The position numbers and the translations under genes are program-made. 64,000 nucleotides of DNA from Tachypleus tridentatus. Lineage: Eukaryota > Arthropoda > Merostomata > Xiphosura > Limulidae. Where the stretch lies: NCBI RefSeq assembly GCF_004210375.1, contig NC_134834.1, positions 160,537,290 to 160,601,289 on the forward strand. The letters are read 5' to 3'. Numbering within the stretch: position 1 is the stretch's first letter; each line of letters starts with the position of its first letter. The notes under the pieces are model-generated. The model was not told where the DNA came from and ran no database searches. It saw only the letters and a list, made by a program, of their open reading frames with translations. Positions 45,901 to 57,500 of the stretch are shown here, piece after piece.

Positions 45901-48367
45901 CAGTTCCACCAACACCAGAGAGGTTGATGTTAACACTTACAGTCACAAAGTCCACAGTTCCACCAACACCAGAGAGGTTGATGTTAACACTTAGTTACAA
46001 AGTCCACAGTTCCACCTACACCAGAGAGGTTGATGTTAACACTTACAGTCACAAAGTTCACAGTTCCACCAACACCAGAGAGGTTGATGTTAACACTTAG
46101 TCACAAAGTCCACAGTTCCACCTACACCAGAGAGGTTGATGTTAACACTTACAGTCAGAAAGTTCACAGTTCCACCAACACCAGAGAGGTTGATGTTAAC
46201 ACTTACAGTCACAAAGTTCACAGTTCCACCTACACCAGAGAGGTTGATGTTAACACTTACAGTCACAAAGTTCACAGTTTCACCTACACCAGAGAGGTTG
46301 ATGTTAACACTTACAGTCACAAAGTTCACAGTTCCACCAACACCAGAGAGGTTGACATTAACACTTACAGTCACAAAGTTCACAGTTCCAACTACACCAG
46401 AGAGGTTGACGTTAACACTTACAGTCACAAAGTTCACAGTTCCACCAACACCAGAGAGGTTGACGTTAACACTTACAGTCACAAAGTTCACAGTTCCACC
46501 TACACCAGAGAGGTTGACGTTAACACTTACAGTCACAAAGTTCACAGTTCCACCTACACCAGAGAGGTTGATGTTAACACTTACAGTCACAAAGTTCACA
46601 GTTCCACCAACACCAGAGAGGTTGATGTTGACACTTACAGTCACAAAGTTCACAGTTCCACCAACACCAGAGAGGTTGATGTTAACACTTACAGTCACAA
46701 AGTTCACAGTTTCACCTACACCAGAGAGGTTGATGTTAACACTTACAGTCACAAAGTTCACAGTTCCACCAACACCAGAGAGGTTGATGTTAACACTTAC
46801 AGTCACAAAGTTCACAGTTCCACCTACACCAGAGAGGTTGATGTTAACACTTACAGTCACAAAGTTCACAGTTCCACCAACACCAGAGAGGTTGATGTTA
46901 ACACTTAGTCACAAAGTCCACAGTTCCACCTACACCAGAGAGGTTGATGTTAACACTTACAGTCAGAAAGTTCACAGTTCCACCAACACCAGAGAGGTTG
47001 ATGTTAACACTTAGTCAGAAAGTTCACAGTTCCACCAACACCAGAGAGGTTGATGTTAACACTTACAGTCACAAAGTTCACAGTTCCACCTACACCAGAG
47101 AGGTTGATGTTAACACTTAGTTACAAAGTCCACAGTTCCACCTACACCAGAGAGGTTGATGTTAACACTTACAGTCACAAAGTTCACAGTTCCACCAACA
47201 CCAGAGAGGTTGATGTTAACACTTAGTCACAAAGTCCACAGTTCCACCTACACCAGAGAGGTTGATGTTAACACTTACAGTCAGAAAGTTCACAGTTCCA
47301 CCAACACCAGAGAGGTTGATGTTAACACTTAGTCAGAAAGTTCACAGTTCCACCAACACCAGAGAGGTTGATGTTAACACTTACAGTCACAAAGTCCACA
47401 GTTCCACCAACACCAGAGAGGTTGATGTTAACACTTAGTTACAAAGTCCACAGTTCCACCTACACCAGAGAGGTTGATGTTAACACTTACAGTCACAAAG
47501 TTCACAGTTCCACCAACACCAGAGAGGTTGATGTTAACACTTAGTCACAAAGTCCACAGTTCCACCTACACCAGAGAGGTTGATGTTAACACTTACAGTC
47601 AGAAAGTTCACAGTTCCACCAACACCAGAGAGGTTGATGTTAACACTTACAGTCACAAAGTTCACAGTTCCACCTACACCAGAGAGGTTGATGTTAACAC
47701 TTACAGTCACAAAGTTCACAGTTTCACCTACACCAGAGAGGTTGATGTTAACACTTACAGTCACAAAGTTCACAGTTCCACCAACACCAGAGAGGTTGAC
47801 GTTAACACTTACAGTCACAAAGTTCACAGTTCCACCTACACCAGAGAGGTTGACGTTAACACTTACAGTCACAAAGTTCACAGTTCCACCAACACCAGAG
47901 AGGTTGACGTTAACACTTACAGTCACAAAGTTCACAGTTCCACCTACACCAGAGAGGTTGACGTTAACACTTACAGTCACAAAGTTCACAGTTCCACCTA
48001 CACCAGAGAGGTTGACGTTAACACTTACAGTCACAAAGTTCACAGTTCCACCAACACCAGAGAGGTTGATGTTGACACTTACAGTCACAAAGTTCACAGT
48101 TCCACCAACACCAGAGAGGTTGATGTTAACACTTACAGTCACAAAGTTCACAGTTCCACCTACACCAGAGAGGTTGATGTTAACACTTACAGTCACAAAG
48201 TTCACAGTTCCACCAACACCAGAGAGGTTGATGTTAACACTTACAGTCACAAAGTTCACAGTTCCACCTACACCAGAGAGGTTGATGTTAACACTTACAG
48301 TCACAAAGTTCACAGTTCCACCAACACCAGAGAGGTTGATGTTAACACTTACAGTCACAAAGTCCAC
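42953..48367. repeat. Large minisatellite, ~100 units of 54/52 bp, higher-order
   Basis: The unit carries ACAGTTCCACCWACACCAGA, GAGGTTGATGTTAACACTTA and CAGTCASAAAGTYC. Most units are 54 bp. Seventeen are 52 bp, having CACTTAGT where the others have CACTTACAGT. The array starts with two diverged units (GATTGATGCTAACACTCACA) and ends abruptly at 48367. Because 54 is a multiple of three and the unit lacks stops in several frames, frames of up to 370 codons appear on both strands; the 52-bp units break them. No start context, splice signal or codon bias suggests coding. See findings for the higher-order layout. Confidence 0.97.
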
Positions 48368-48525
48368 CCGTACATTTGTTTGTCTTAAAACTCTTAAACA
48401 TCTTTCAAAAATTGGTACTGCTCACCCTCTAAAGCAAAACCATAATTGTATCATTCAAGATTATGAATTTAAATGTATTATACAGTCGTATTTGCAATAT
48501 AATTCGAAACCATTTTAATAACTGT

Positions 48526-48648
48526 GTGTTTAGAATTAAGCATAAATCTACATATACATTTGGTTATCCGTGTTCTACCCGCCACTGGTATCGAAACCCG
48601 GTTTCCTGCGGTGGGAGTCTACAAACATACCACTGTGCCACTGGGGAG
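48526..48648 (-). mobile_element. SINE family D copy
   Basis: Minus-strand head (CTCCCCAGTGGCACAGTGGT, ATGTTTGTAGACTCCCACCG), GGGTTTCGATACCAGTGGCG and the tail end GATTTATGCTTAATTC are recognisable. Confidence 0.82.
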
Positions 48649-49889
48649 CATATATATATATATAAATGAAACCACTATTTCTGTTTTCAAAATAAAAGAT
48701 AATATAAATTTCAAAACATGAGGAGTATGTATTTCAAAATATTACGTATGAAAAATTTATAGTACGAAATGTATTTGGAAACCAATACTGAATTTCAACT
48801 AAAGTTTTAATAAGGAAATAACCGAACAGAAACATCACAGATGCGAGAGGAATGGACGTCCTTTTTTATTTTTAATTTGTAGCCGCTGGAGCCTCTTGTT
48901 GTGTTTGTAACAATGATTCGTGATTTTATGAGTTAGATTATTGTTTGTTTACGTGTTTATGATATATTTAATTAACACTAAATCATCAGCAACTTATGAG
49001 GAAAGCAAGCCACCTCATAGATCAGAACTAAAAATTAATCTAGTAATTAATATAGCTAACTTAATATACTAATTCCAGTTATAAAGATTAGAATGCATTG
49101 ATTTATTTCTTGGGTACGTTCGTAATTAACGATGTTTTACGTCCGTAATCCCAATACTATCTCACGAGGTGCTATTATCTTGTCAAATGTAGGTTACTCC
49201 TATATCCATATGAGAAATTCAGAATGTTTGTTTTTATTAGTCTTTTTAGCCGAAAACTATAAAATGAACTGTCTGTGGCCTATACATCGGAGGAAATCGA
49301 ACCATGTATCTTAGCTATTTATGAGTCCGTAGGCTTACCGCTAACCCACCGAGAAAAGTTCTCATGCAACTACTACTGCTAATAATAATATATATTATAA
49401 AATATATAATAACATAATTTAAAATAATAAATAAATACTTTAACAAAACATTTTACTAATACTATTAGTACAACAACATTTGAAAGAAAAATAGAAGATA
49501 ATTTATAAAGTTCATGAAAACTAGTTGTTTGCTTTATGTATACCAACCTATTTTCTGGGCAGTTTTGTAGTCGTTTTATTGAACTTAGCATTCGTATTTG
49601 ACTTAATAAATTATAAGTATATTTTTTGTAAACATTTATGCTCTTTGAAAGTTATTTTAGTTGCCTTAGTGGGTATATTTTTGTGTTTTTTAACTTGCAA
49701 TAATTAAATTATTGTACCTGATAACTTTTACTTCATTCAGTTGACACCAGATGACGCTCGTAAAAGTGATGAGACTGTGATTTTCAACTTGGTCAATTAT
49801 AATAAGTCAAGTAATATACAAAATATATACAAGCAAAGTTATTCATAGCACATATTCTGCATTGAAAAAAAAAGGCAAACACGCCTCCT
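48649..49889. other. No gene recognised
   Basis: AT-rich. A minus-strand tRNA-like SINE head at about 49276-49356 (TCTCGGTGGGTTAGCGGTAA read on the minus strand) is the only feature I see. Confidence 0.45.
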
Positions 49890-50002
49890 AGTGACACAGC
49901 GGCATGTCTACGGAACTGAAACACAAGAAACCAGATATCGATATGGTGGTGGGCAGAGCACATATAGCCCTTTGTGCAGCTTTGTGCTCAACAACAAATA
50001 AA
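49890..50002 (+). mobile_element. SINE family D copy
   Basis: CTCCTAGTGACACAGCGGCA, ACCAGATATCGATATGGTGG and GCACATATAGCCCTTTGTGC, then AGCTTTGTGCTCAAC. Confidence 0.8.
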
Positions 50003-50147
50003 GTGACATTAAAATAGTGTTTTATTGTCAGGATTAATAAATCAATTTAATTAACTTAATAAATAATATTTTGCTGGTAAAAACGTGTGTCATGTAAATC
50101 AATTGTGGCACCATTTTAGAACTGTTTAATAAAATCAAACGTTTCTG

Positions 50148-50250
50148 GTGGGTCAACGGTAAATTTACGAAGTTACAGCGGTAACATCCAAGACGATTAC
50201 GGACGAAGGACATAATGTATCTTGCCCACTGAGTAACGTTAATAAACAAA
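50148..50250 (+). mobile_element. SINE family C copy, diverged
   Basis: CTGGTGGGTCAACGGTAAAT, TTACAGCGGTAACATCC and a weak tail GCCCACTGAGTAACG followed by AATAAACAAAAACA. Confidence 0.6.
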
Positions 50251-50399
50251 AACATAAAACCATAAGAATTTTTGTATCATATCATAGCGTAAAAAAGAAA
50301 AAAAATTACCGAAAGCTCTATCATTGATATATATCTAAATTTTGAAAGATGACGTAGTACAGTGGTCAGTTATTAACTGGATTATTTTCTGTTTATTTC

Positions 50400-50665
50400 T
50401 TTCAGGTTTTCATGTAAAGCTACACAAAAGCAACTATGCAAATACGTCTCTACTTTTTTTTTCTGAAAGATTAGAAGGAAAGCAGCGAGACAACAGCACT
50501 TCGACTACTCTCGTCTGCCCGAAAAGTGGGATTTGACGTTTACTTTTATAGTGCATCAAGGATCATAAAGTGCGAAACGCGTTCTTGCGGTAACAAGATA
50601 CAAGCCATAGGTCTTTAGAATGCTAGTCCAGACGCGCGCTAGCCATTAAGTCTCACCTGTCCGTG
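50400..50665 (-). mobile_element. SINE, probably family B, near full length
   Basis: On the minus strand: a head GGTGAGACTTAATGGCTAGC, a GTCTGGACTAGCATTC arm, an A/T-rich body and the tail GTGTAGCTTTACATGAAAAC, which parallels the family A tail GTGTAGCTTTGCGCGAAATT. A 5-bp TSD cannot be called. Confidence 0.6.
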
Positions 50666-51748
50666 TTTTAGAAGTCGTAACAGATATGGTTATGACTTAT
50701 TTTCTGTAAAGTTTATTTAAAATCTTTGTGAATTTAACATAATAATTATTTAAAAGAGCAAATGTTTACAATTTTGTTGTTGCTAGCTTTCAGTTTTACA
50801 CGAACGAATTGCGATATTCGTATTAGTTGTTTAGTGGTATTTTAAAGACACGTTACAATAATACGTAACTCCTAATATTTGAAAACAGTTCAAACTAACA
50901 TGCAACATGTAAATAGAGCTGTATCTCGAGATAACGTGGTTATTTTAAACACGTTTTCAATGGGCGCCGTTCGTCTGTCTTCTCCCTCTTCCAAAAAGAT
51001 TACAGACCCGCTGATTGTAATTTTAAAAAATTATCCGGCTTTGTGTGGGAACCAAGAGATACGGATGGTATCCTGTCTTAAAGTTAGAAAACAACTAAAA
51101 ACAAACTTATCTACTTCTTAAATCTCCTTTCTTATCAGATCAGTAAATTAAAAGAGATTAATAGAGTCGATAAACGTTTGGTTACCTATATATCAAGTGT
51201 CTGATTTAAAAATAATAATAATTCTTTAGAATGATTTAATAATTTTCTATAAAATCTTGAAGACTTGCGGAAGCCAGAGAAATTTATGAAGTTGAGAAAA
51301 ATAAAGTCTTAAAGAATTGCCGCGAACACTTCCTTTTTTTATTTCGTATCTTCATTCTTTTAATGGAAAAATTTATTTGTTTTGTGAGTTCACTGAAACA
51401 GATAACCATCATAAAGAATAATTTATTTTTTCTCACGTGATTTGTGTGTTTAACTCAAGGAATAAGTAGTGTTCTAAGACCTAGAGGTCGTCTTACACAC
51501 GAACATTATAAATGCGAAGTGTAAATTAAGACTTCAAACTTGATGATATATTTGGTTGGAAAAGAAGGAACTGAAAGTCAGTGAACTGTGTGCTAGGCAT
51601 AAGAAAAATTCGCTTCTGTTATTGTATTTTTAATGGATGAAATATAACAAAACAATACCTTATAACAGAAACCTAATTAGAAACTACACTTTTATTAAAT
51701 GCTTTTTAAACAGTTTGGACAATACGCTTTCACCTATATATTTTCTTA
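50666..51748. other. No gene recognised
   Basis: AT-rich. One 80-codon plus-strand frame at 50879-51121 has mixed composition but no domain features and no initiator methionine context beyond a TTG/GTG-type start; I do not call it. Confidence 0.35.
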
Positions 51749-51849
51749 GGGTCGCAGGTTCGAATCCCCGTCGTCTTACACTGCTAAATTAGGGACGGCT
51801 AGCGCAGATAGCCTTTGCGTAGCTTTGCGTGAAATTAAAAGACACAAAC
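51749..51849 (+). mobile_element. SINE family A with the whole body deleted
   Basis: The T-arm AGGGTCGCAGGTTCGAATCC joins directly to GTCTTACACTGCTAAATTAG and the tail. About 110 bp of the usual body is missing between them. Confidence 0.9.
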
Positions 51850-52728
51850 ATATTTTTTTTATTTAGTATGATTTTTTATTTATTTATTTGTAAGCTGAAA
51901 GAAACAACACTAAGTAATAAGTTAGTACAAGTGAGCTTGAAATATTTGTGTTTTTTTTTTACTGCATATTAAGAGCACAACAAATTGCTAACGAAATACT
52001 CTGACTGAACAAACACGGCGTCAAAATTTATTACACCAACTTTCAAGGCCATAGAAACTAAGTAATCTCATCAGCAGACGACAAGCGCGCGTGCTTTCTG
52101 AAACTGCGAGCAACTTCTGAAAACAGGTGAGACGTTACTCAACAAAAAGGAGAACGCTGTGGTAAAAGTAAATATATATATTTAATACCGAAGTTAGTAT
52201 GCAAGATATAATTCCGTTTTACATCAAAAGATTAAATAATGGTGTTAGTACCAATGCAGTTTCTTGTATTATTTTTTTTATGTTAAAACCAGTTAGCATT
52301 TATTGTTAAATTATAAAAACGCATGCGACTTTTGCTACATGTTATTTATTATTAACAGGTTTATTACTGTCTACGTTAATGGAAGTTAAACATTTGATAC
52401 CAATTTATGTCAATTCTATGGTGAATAAAGCACACTGTTTTATCGTATATTAGAATTTCTGGCCACATAATCAAAAATCAAAATTAAAAGACATATTTAT
52501 CTTGTGTGCGTTTCAGAAAATGTGATAATTACATAAATAAAAATAAAAATATTATGTGACGTTATGATTTGTTTTCGAAGAACAATATCCTTCCTTGTCT
52601 ATCTATTTGAAAGCTAACGTAATAGCAGTACGTATGATATAGTTCGAAAATCGATAATCGGTGAAGAAATCGTGATATAAATCATGTGATTTCGACCATC
52701 AAATTATTTCATACTTTGGTCTTGCCTC
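51850..52728. other. No gene recognised
   Basis: AT-rich with a GC-richer patch at 52010-52130 (CAGCAGACGACAAGCGCGCG) of unknown nature. Confidence 0.35.
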
Positions 52729-52851
52729 CCGCTAGTACAGCGGTAAGCTTACGAATTTACAATGCTAAAATCTGGGGTTCGATTCCCTTCCGTGGGCTCA
52801 GTACTTAGCCCGATGTGGCTTTGCTATAAGAAAAACACATACATACTTTGG
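52729..52851 (+). mobile_element. SINE family C, best-preserved copy
   Basis: The head CCCGCTAGTACAGCGGTAAG, TTACAATGCTAAAATCTGGG and GTTCGATTCCCTTCCGTGGG is followed by CCCGATGTGGCTTTGCTATA and AGAAAAACACATACATAC. Confidence 0.85.
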
Positions 52852-53148
52852 TCCTGATGCACTTAATTAATAAAAAAATAATAATAATAGGGTGTTGATC
52901 AATTCATGTTTGAAATGGACGTTTCAGTTAAAAACAACAACAACCCACAATGCACGTTTCGGTCTTTTCCCCTTGACCTTCCCTAATAATATAATTTATA
53001 TTATGCCCCTTTTTTAAGCTACCATAAATCTCATAATTCACCATTTCCTTCTTTGTAGTATTACTATGATTTTTTACGCTTTTTTCACTTTCTGAAATAT
53101 TAAATTTCATCTATTTTACCTTTCATGATTTCTTACCAGCCGTGTCCC

Positions 53149-53262
53149 CCGTTGGATCAGTCTATGGACTTACAACACCCACTAACATCTAGGATTTGAA
53201 TTCCCACGGTGGATACAGCAGATAGTCAAATGTGGCTTTGCCCTGAGACAACGAACCAAATT
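53149..53262 (+). mobile_element. SINE family C copy, diverged
   Basis: CCCCCGTTGGATCAGTCTAT, GACTTACAACACCC, GATTTGAATTCCCACGGTGG and AAATGTGGCTTTGCCCTGAG in order. Confidence 0.75.
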
Positions 53263-53599
53263 TACAAACCTAGGGTTCAATAGATAGCCTATAGGACTCT
53301 GGATGTGAGATTCCACGATTAAAAAAAAGAAAGAAAAAGAGATAGACAGATAAGGTGAGTTATAGGAGTGGTGATCATATTTCACTATTTCGCCTGGCGA
53401 GAATAGCCCCGTAGTTGGCAATGAGTAGTGTTTACTACGCTGCTTTCACTTTAGCTATGAGGTCAAAATTTTAAGAATGTATATTTCAGATTGCTATTAT
53501 TGAGTTGTACGAAATTAAACAAAATAATAGTAATTCATACGTTTAGGCTTTGCTTAATTTAATGTTAACTTGATGTGTGAGGATAAACACAGGATGACA

Positions 53600-53697
53600 G
53601 TGAGAGAAACTGATTCTAATGAAAATGTATTCAAACACGTATACTGTGACTGTAAGTTCTCTGTTGTTAACGGACGTAAATCAGTGAACCCTTCTGT
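53600..53697 (+). pseudogene. Decayed fragment of FREM2-like coding sequence
   Basis: CAGTGAGAGAAACTGATTCT, AATGAAAATG, AACACGTATACT, GTGACTGT and TTGTTAACGGACGTAAATCA match in order the FREM2 exon at about 55281-55417 (GTGAGAGTGACTGATTCTAA, TTGTTAATGGACGTAAATCA). About 50 bp of the parent is absent. The frame is lost. It lies about 1 kb upstream of the parental start codon and in the same orientation. Confidence 0.8.
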
Positions 53698-53983
53698 CTG
53701 TTAGGTATGAGCAAGCTTTTTAAACATAAGCTGTGACATTCTCAATTCTTGTCTCGTGTAAGTAAACAGGGTAAAAATAAATGCATTTTGGGACTCAGCA
53801 TATAAATTTGTTCATATTACTAAGAGTCGAAGAAACTTAAAACAGTTGAAGAGTCAATTTGTTCTAAATGAAAATTGCACTGTTTGAAAATAAAAATGAA
53901 TTGGGGTAGACACTATTTTTTAACAAATGTTGTTTTTTACATAACTTTAAGATGAATTCCCCCCACCTCACTTAATGGCTTAG

Positions 53984-54082
53984 TGATAATTCTAAAAGCT
54001 TATATCGCTAAAAATCGGGTTTCGATAACCGTGGTGGGCAGAACACAGACTGTCTATTGCGCAGGTTTGTGGTTAATAGTAA
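53984..54082 (+). mobile_element. SINE family D copy, diverged
   Basis: GGCTTAGTGATAATTC, AATCGGGTTTCGATAACCGT, GGTGGGCAGAACACAGACTG and TTGTGGTTAATAG are recognisable. Confidence 0.7.
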
Positions 54083-54239
54083 CGAGGCATGAATTTTTGC
54101 AGCTATAAATCGAAGAATTGCTTGAATATTAAACAATATCTTTATATGACGTTACCAGAAAACAAAACTGTGCGTTTATCACGGGAAACAACAACAACTT
54201 TAACTGTTGTTGCTCAACTAACAACAGAAAGTGAAGTTT

Positions 54240-54589
54240 GCTTTGTCCCATTGGACAAATCTAACGCTTGCTCCAAATCGGGCTACTTACGTATAGTCAA
54301 CTGGGTTCGCGGGTGTACAGCTAGGAGTTTACCTCACGTACAAGTCACCGTAGTGGTTTCGTAGTTGTTCGTATGGTGTTGCTGCTGGCACTAGCAGTGG
54401 TTTGACTAACGTGCAAAGATGAAGTTCCTTTAACTTCAACAGACGCTGTCGCAGAGAAAGCGAGCAAGATAAGGCGGCTCCCCACACAGCGGAGAAACGC
54501 GGTGAATGTTTGAGACATCTTGAAGTGTACTCTGTCCCTGTCTAGTCAGGAAGTGTATCTTTTCCGCATTTAGTTTATTTCCAGGAAAT
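54240..54589 (+). promoter_or_regulatory. Probable FREM2 5' UTR / promoter-proximal region
   Basis: Base composition rises clearly in G and C just ahead of the FREM2 start. Short upstream ATGs occur (for example in CAAAGATGAAG and GTGAATGTTTG) and close soon. No TATA box at a convincing distance is visible. TTTATTTCCAGG at 54571-54582 could act as a splice acceptor, so a separate 5' exon is possible. The transcription start cannot be placed. Confidence 0.4.
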
Positions 54590-57500
54590 ATGTGTTGGAC
54601 TGTAAGTTTTATATTGTTCATACTCGTCTCATTCATCATCCAAACAGATGAATACCTACCAGGTGTTTCTTTGAGCGAGCAGGACATAGTCAAAACTAAT
54701 AGTGGTATTAAAGTACCCTTTGGTAGGGCTGTTTTCGTCGACCCCGTGAAAGATCTTGAAATTAGGGTCCGAGATGGAGACAGGTGTACTATCAAGGTTA
54801 TTCAAAATGACCCTCTTTCTCAACGGCCAGGTAAGCTGACCCCATCTCATTTCCCTTGTCAGTTTGGTATTCGGGAGGTACAGTACTCCCACTTTGGGGC
54901 TCGCACGCCTCCTCAAGATAGGGTTAAGCTACTACTTCGTTATGATACAGCCGATGACACCATAATTGTGCCATTTACTATAAATGTTCAGGTCCTTTTT
55001 GATCAGTTGGAAGTCGTTACCAGAAACATGCCCATTACAGTACACAACCTGTTGGGAGTGAGCACGCCTATTGATGATAAAGCACTACAGTTTACGTATG
55101 ACAAGAACAAACAAAATTGCGAAGTGATGGTTCTTGAAAGTGAGGAGCTGCCACGATATGGGGAGGTTGTAAATATCTCCAACAGTGGAGAAAGGCAGAA
55201 CTGTGACAGCTTCCTGCAGGCGGATATTCGCTACCAACACACCTCTTATTTCTCGCCTAATCAGGATTACATTCCCATGGTGGTGAGAGTGACTGATTCT
55301 AATGGAAATTTGCTTAAACATGAATACTTTCAAGTGACTGTGAGGATAAAAGATGGAAAGCCCAATACCCCTCCTCAGCCAAGTTTCAGCTCTCTCTTGT
55401 TAATGGACGTAAATCAGTTTATTATGACAGCTATTACCCCTCAGATACTCTCAGCGCAAGATTCAGAGACTATTCCAGAGAAACTTATCTTTAATATTAC
55501 GTCTCCCTTAGGCTATGGAGAAGGTCAGATCGTCAGCACTGATGATCAGAATGTTCCCATTTCATCTTTTTACCAAAAAGACTTGGATGACCTTAAGATA
55601 GCTTATAAACCTCCTGCATCTGATTCTGATATTAAAAGGACTTTTGGAGTGGAAATGGAAGTAGTAGATGCTGAAGGGTTGAATTCAGATCCGTTTAGCT
55701 TAATGATTGTTGTCCACCCTAAGAACACTTTGGTGCCTCTAGCTACACGAAATTCTGGATTAATGTTATTTGAAGGCCAGTCCAGGAAGATTCAGAGTTC
55801 AAAGAACCTAGAAATAGCTGATGAAAATAATATTGATGAGGTCATTGTATCTGTAAAGGATGGCTTGAGACGTGGTCAGCTACTATTGATGGGTAGCCCA
55901 GTGAAACAGTTTTCGCCTGCCGATCTAGATGCTGGTTTGGTTACATATCAACACGATGGGAGTGATACTTATAGTGATAATATAATATTTAAATTAGATG
56001 ACGGTGTTAAACAGGTAGAATTTCTCTTCCCTATCACTGTTTATCCTGAAGATGATGAACCACCTGTGCTAAATGTGAACACTGGTGTGACCATTCGTAA
56101 GGGAGAAGAAGTGGAAATCTCTCCATTTATTCTGAGTGCCACCGATGTTGACAGTGATGATTTTGGAATAAAGTTTGAAGTAAAAACACCTCTTTCTTCA
56201 GAAGGAGAAATATTCATGAAACAGACCGAGGTACCTAATGATCCACAAAACTGGCAATTTGTGAAAGGCAGCTATGAGAGAACCATCACAACCTGGACAC
56301 AACAGGACCTTTTAGAAGGCCGTGTATTTTATAGACACACTGGCGCCCACAAAACTGAGTCCATCACAGACCACATAAAATTTCGTGTATTCGATGATAA
56401 CATTCCTCCAAATGAATCTCGAGACAAAGAATTTGTTATAAAAATCATGCCCCTTGATAATATACCTCCTGAGCCGTATTTAGGAACTCCTCTTGAAATA
56501 GTAGTGAACGAATTTGAAAAAAACTGATATTACAAAAAAGCATATTCGTTTCACAGATATGGATACTAAAGACAGACACTTGAAGTACGTGATCACACGT
56601 AAGCCATACAACACTGACCCAAACAATCCATTGGATCCAGGAAAGATAGTTTTATCTGAAAATCCTGACCAAGAAGTCACTAACTTTACTCAAGCTCAAA
56701 TTAATCACCATAAGATAGCTTACAAACCCCCGTCATTTGAACTAGGTATCATTCCACGGATTATACAGTTTGAATTTCAAGTGGAAGATTCAGTAGGAAA
56801 CGTTCTTCCTGGACAAACTTTCACCATTAGGCTAGAACCTGTGGATAACAAACCACCAGTTATCTACAATAAAGGACTGGAAGTATTTGAAAATGGTTTT
56901 GTGACTCTCAGTCTTAATGTTTTGGATGCTGATGATGTCGACACAGAACCAAACTCCATTGTTTTTACTGTCAAACAAGTTCCCAATCACGGTATCCTGA
57001 ATTACGGAGTTAAAAATCTCAAAAAATGGGCTACATTCACAAAGCAAGATATTGCTGATGGACTTGTGAGTTATATTAATAATGGAGATGAGAAAGATAG
57101 TGATAAGATAGAACTTGAAGTTACGGATGGCATACATAAAGTTCCTGTAACCATAAATATCCAAATTCGTCCTGTTGATGACGAAGCACCTGCTCTTGAG
57201 ATAGCTCCAGGTACAATTGGTGCATCTGTAAATGTGAAGGAAGGAGGCAAAGCACCCATCACCACGAAAATTATTAAAGCTTCTGACCCAGACACAGAAG
57301 ACTTGAAAATAACATTTCTTATTGACTACCCTCCAAGACAGGGCAGGATTGAACTGAATGGAGTCAACACTGACAGATTTTCCCAAGGTGACATGGAAAG
57401 TGGGAGAGTGTTTTATATACATAATGGAGTTGAAATAGGAGAAACAAGCAGTGTAGATACCTTTAACTTATCTGTATCCGATATGTCTAATGACCTGCTA

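Noticed and set aside
42953-48367. CRISPR-like array
   Set aside because: The units are contiguous with no unique spacers, and the window is eukaryotic.
42888-48518. Long reading frames (up to 370 codons) on both strands
   Set aside because: They are products of a 54-bp tandem unit without stops. They overlap antisense and in parallel frames, and they break at every 52-bp unit.
54436-54916. Minus-strand frames over the FREM2 start
   Set aside because: Antisense shadows of the FREM2 coding frame and its 5' region.
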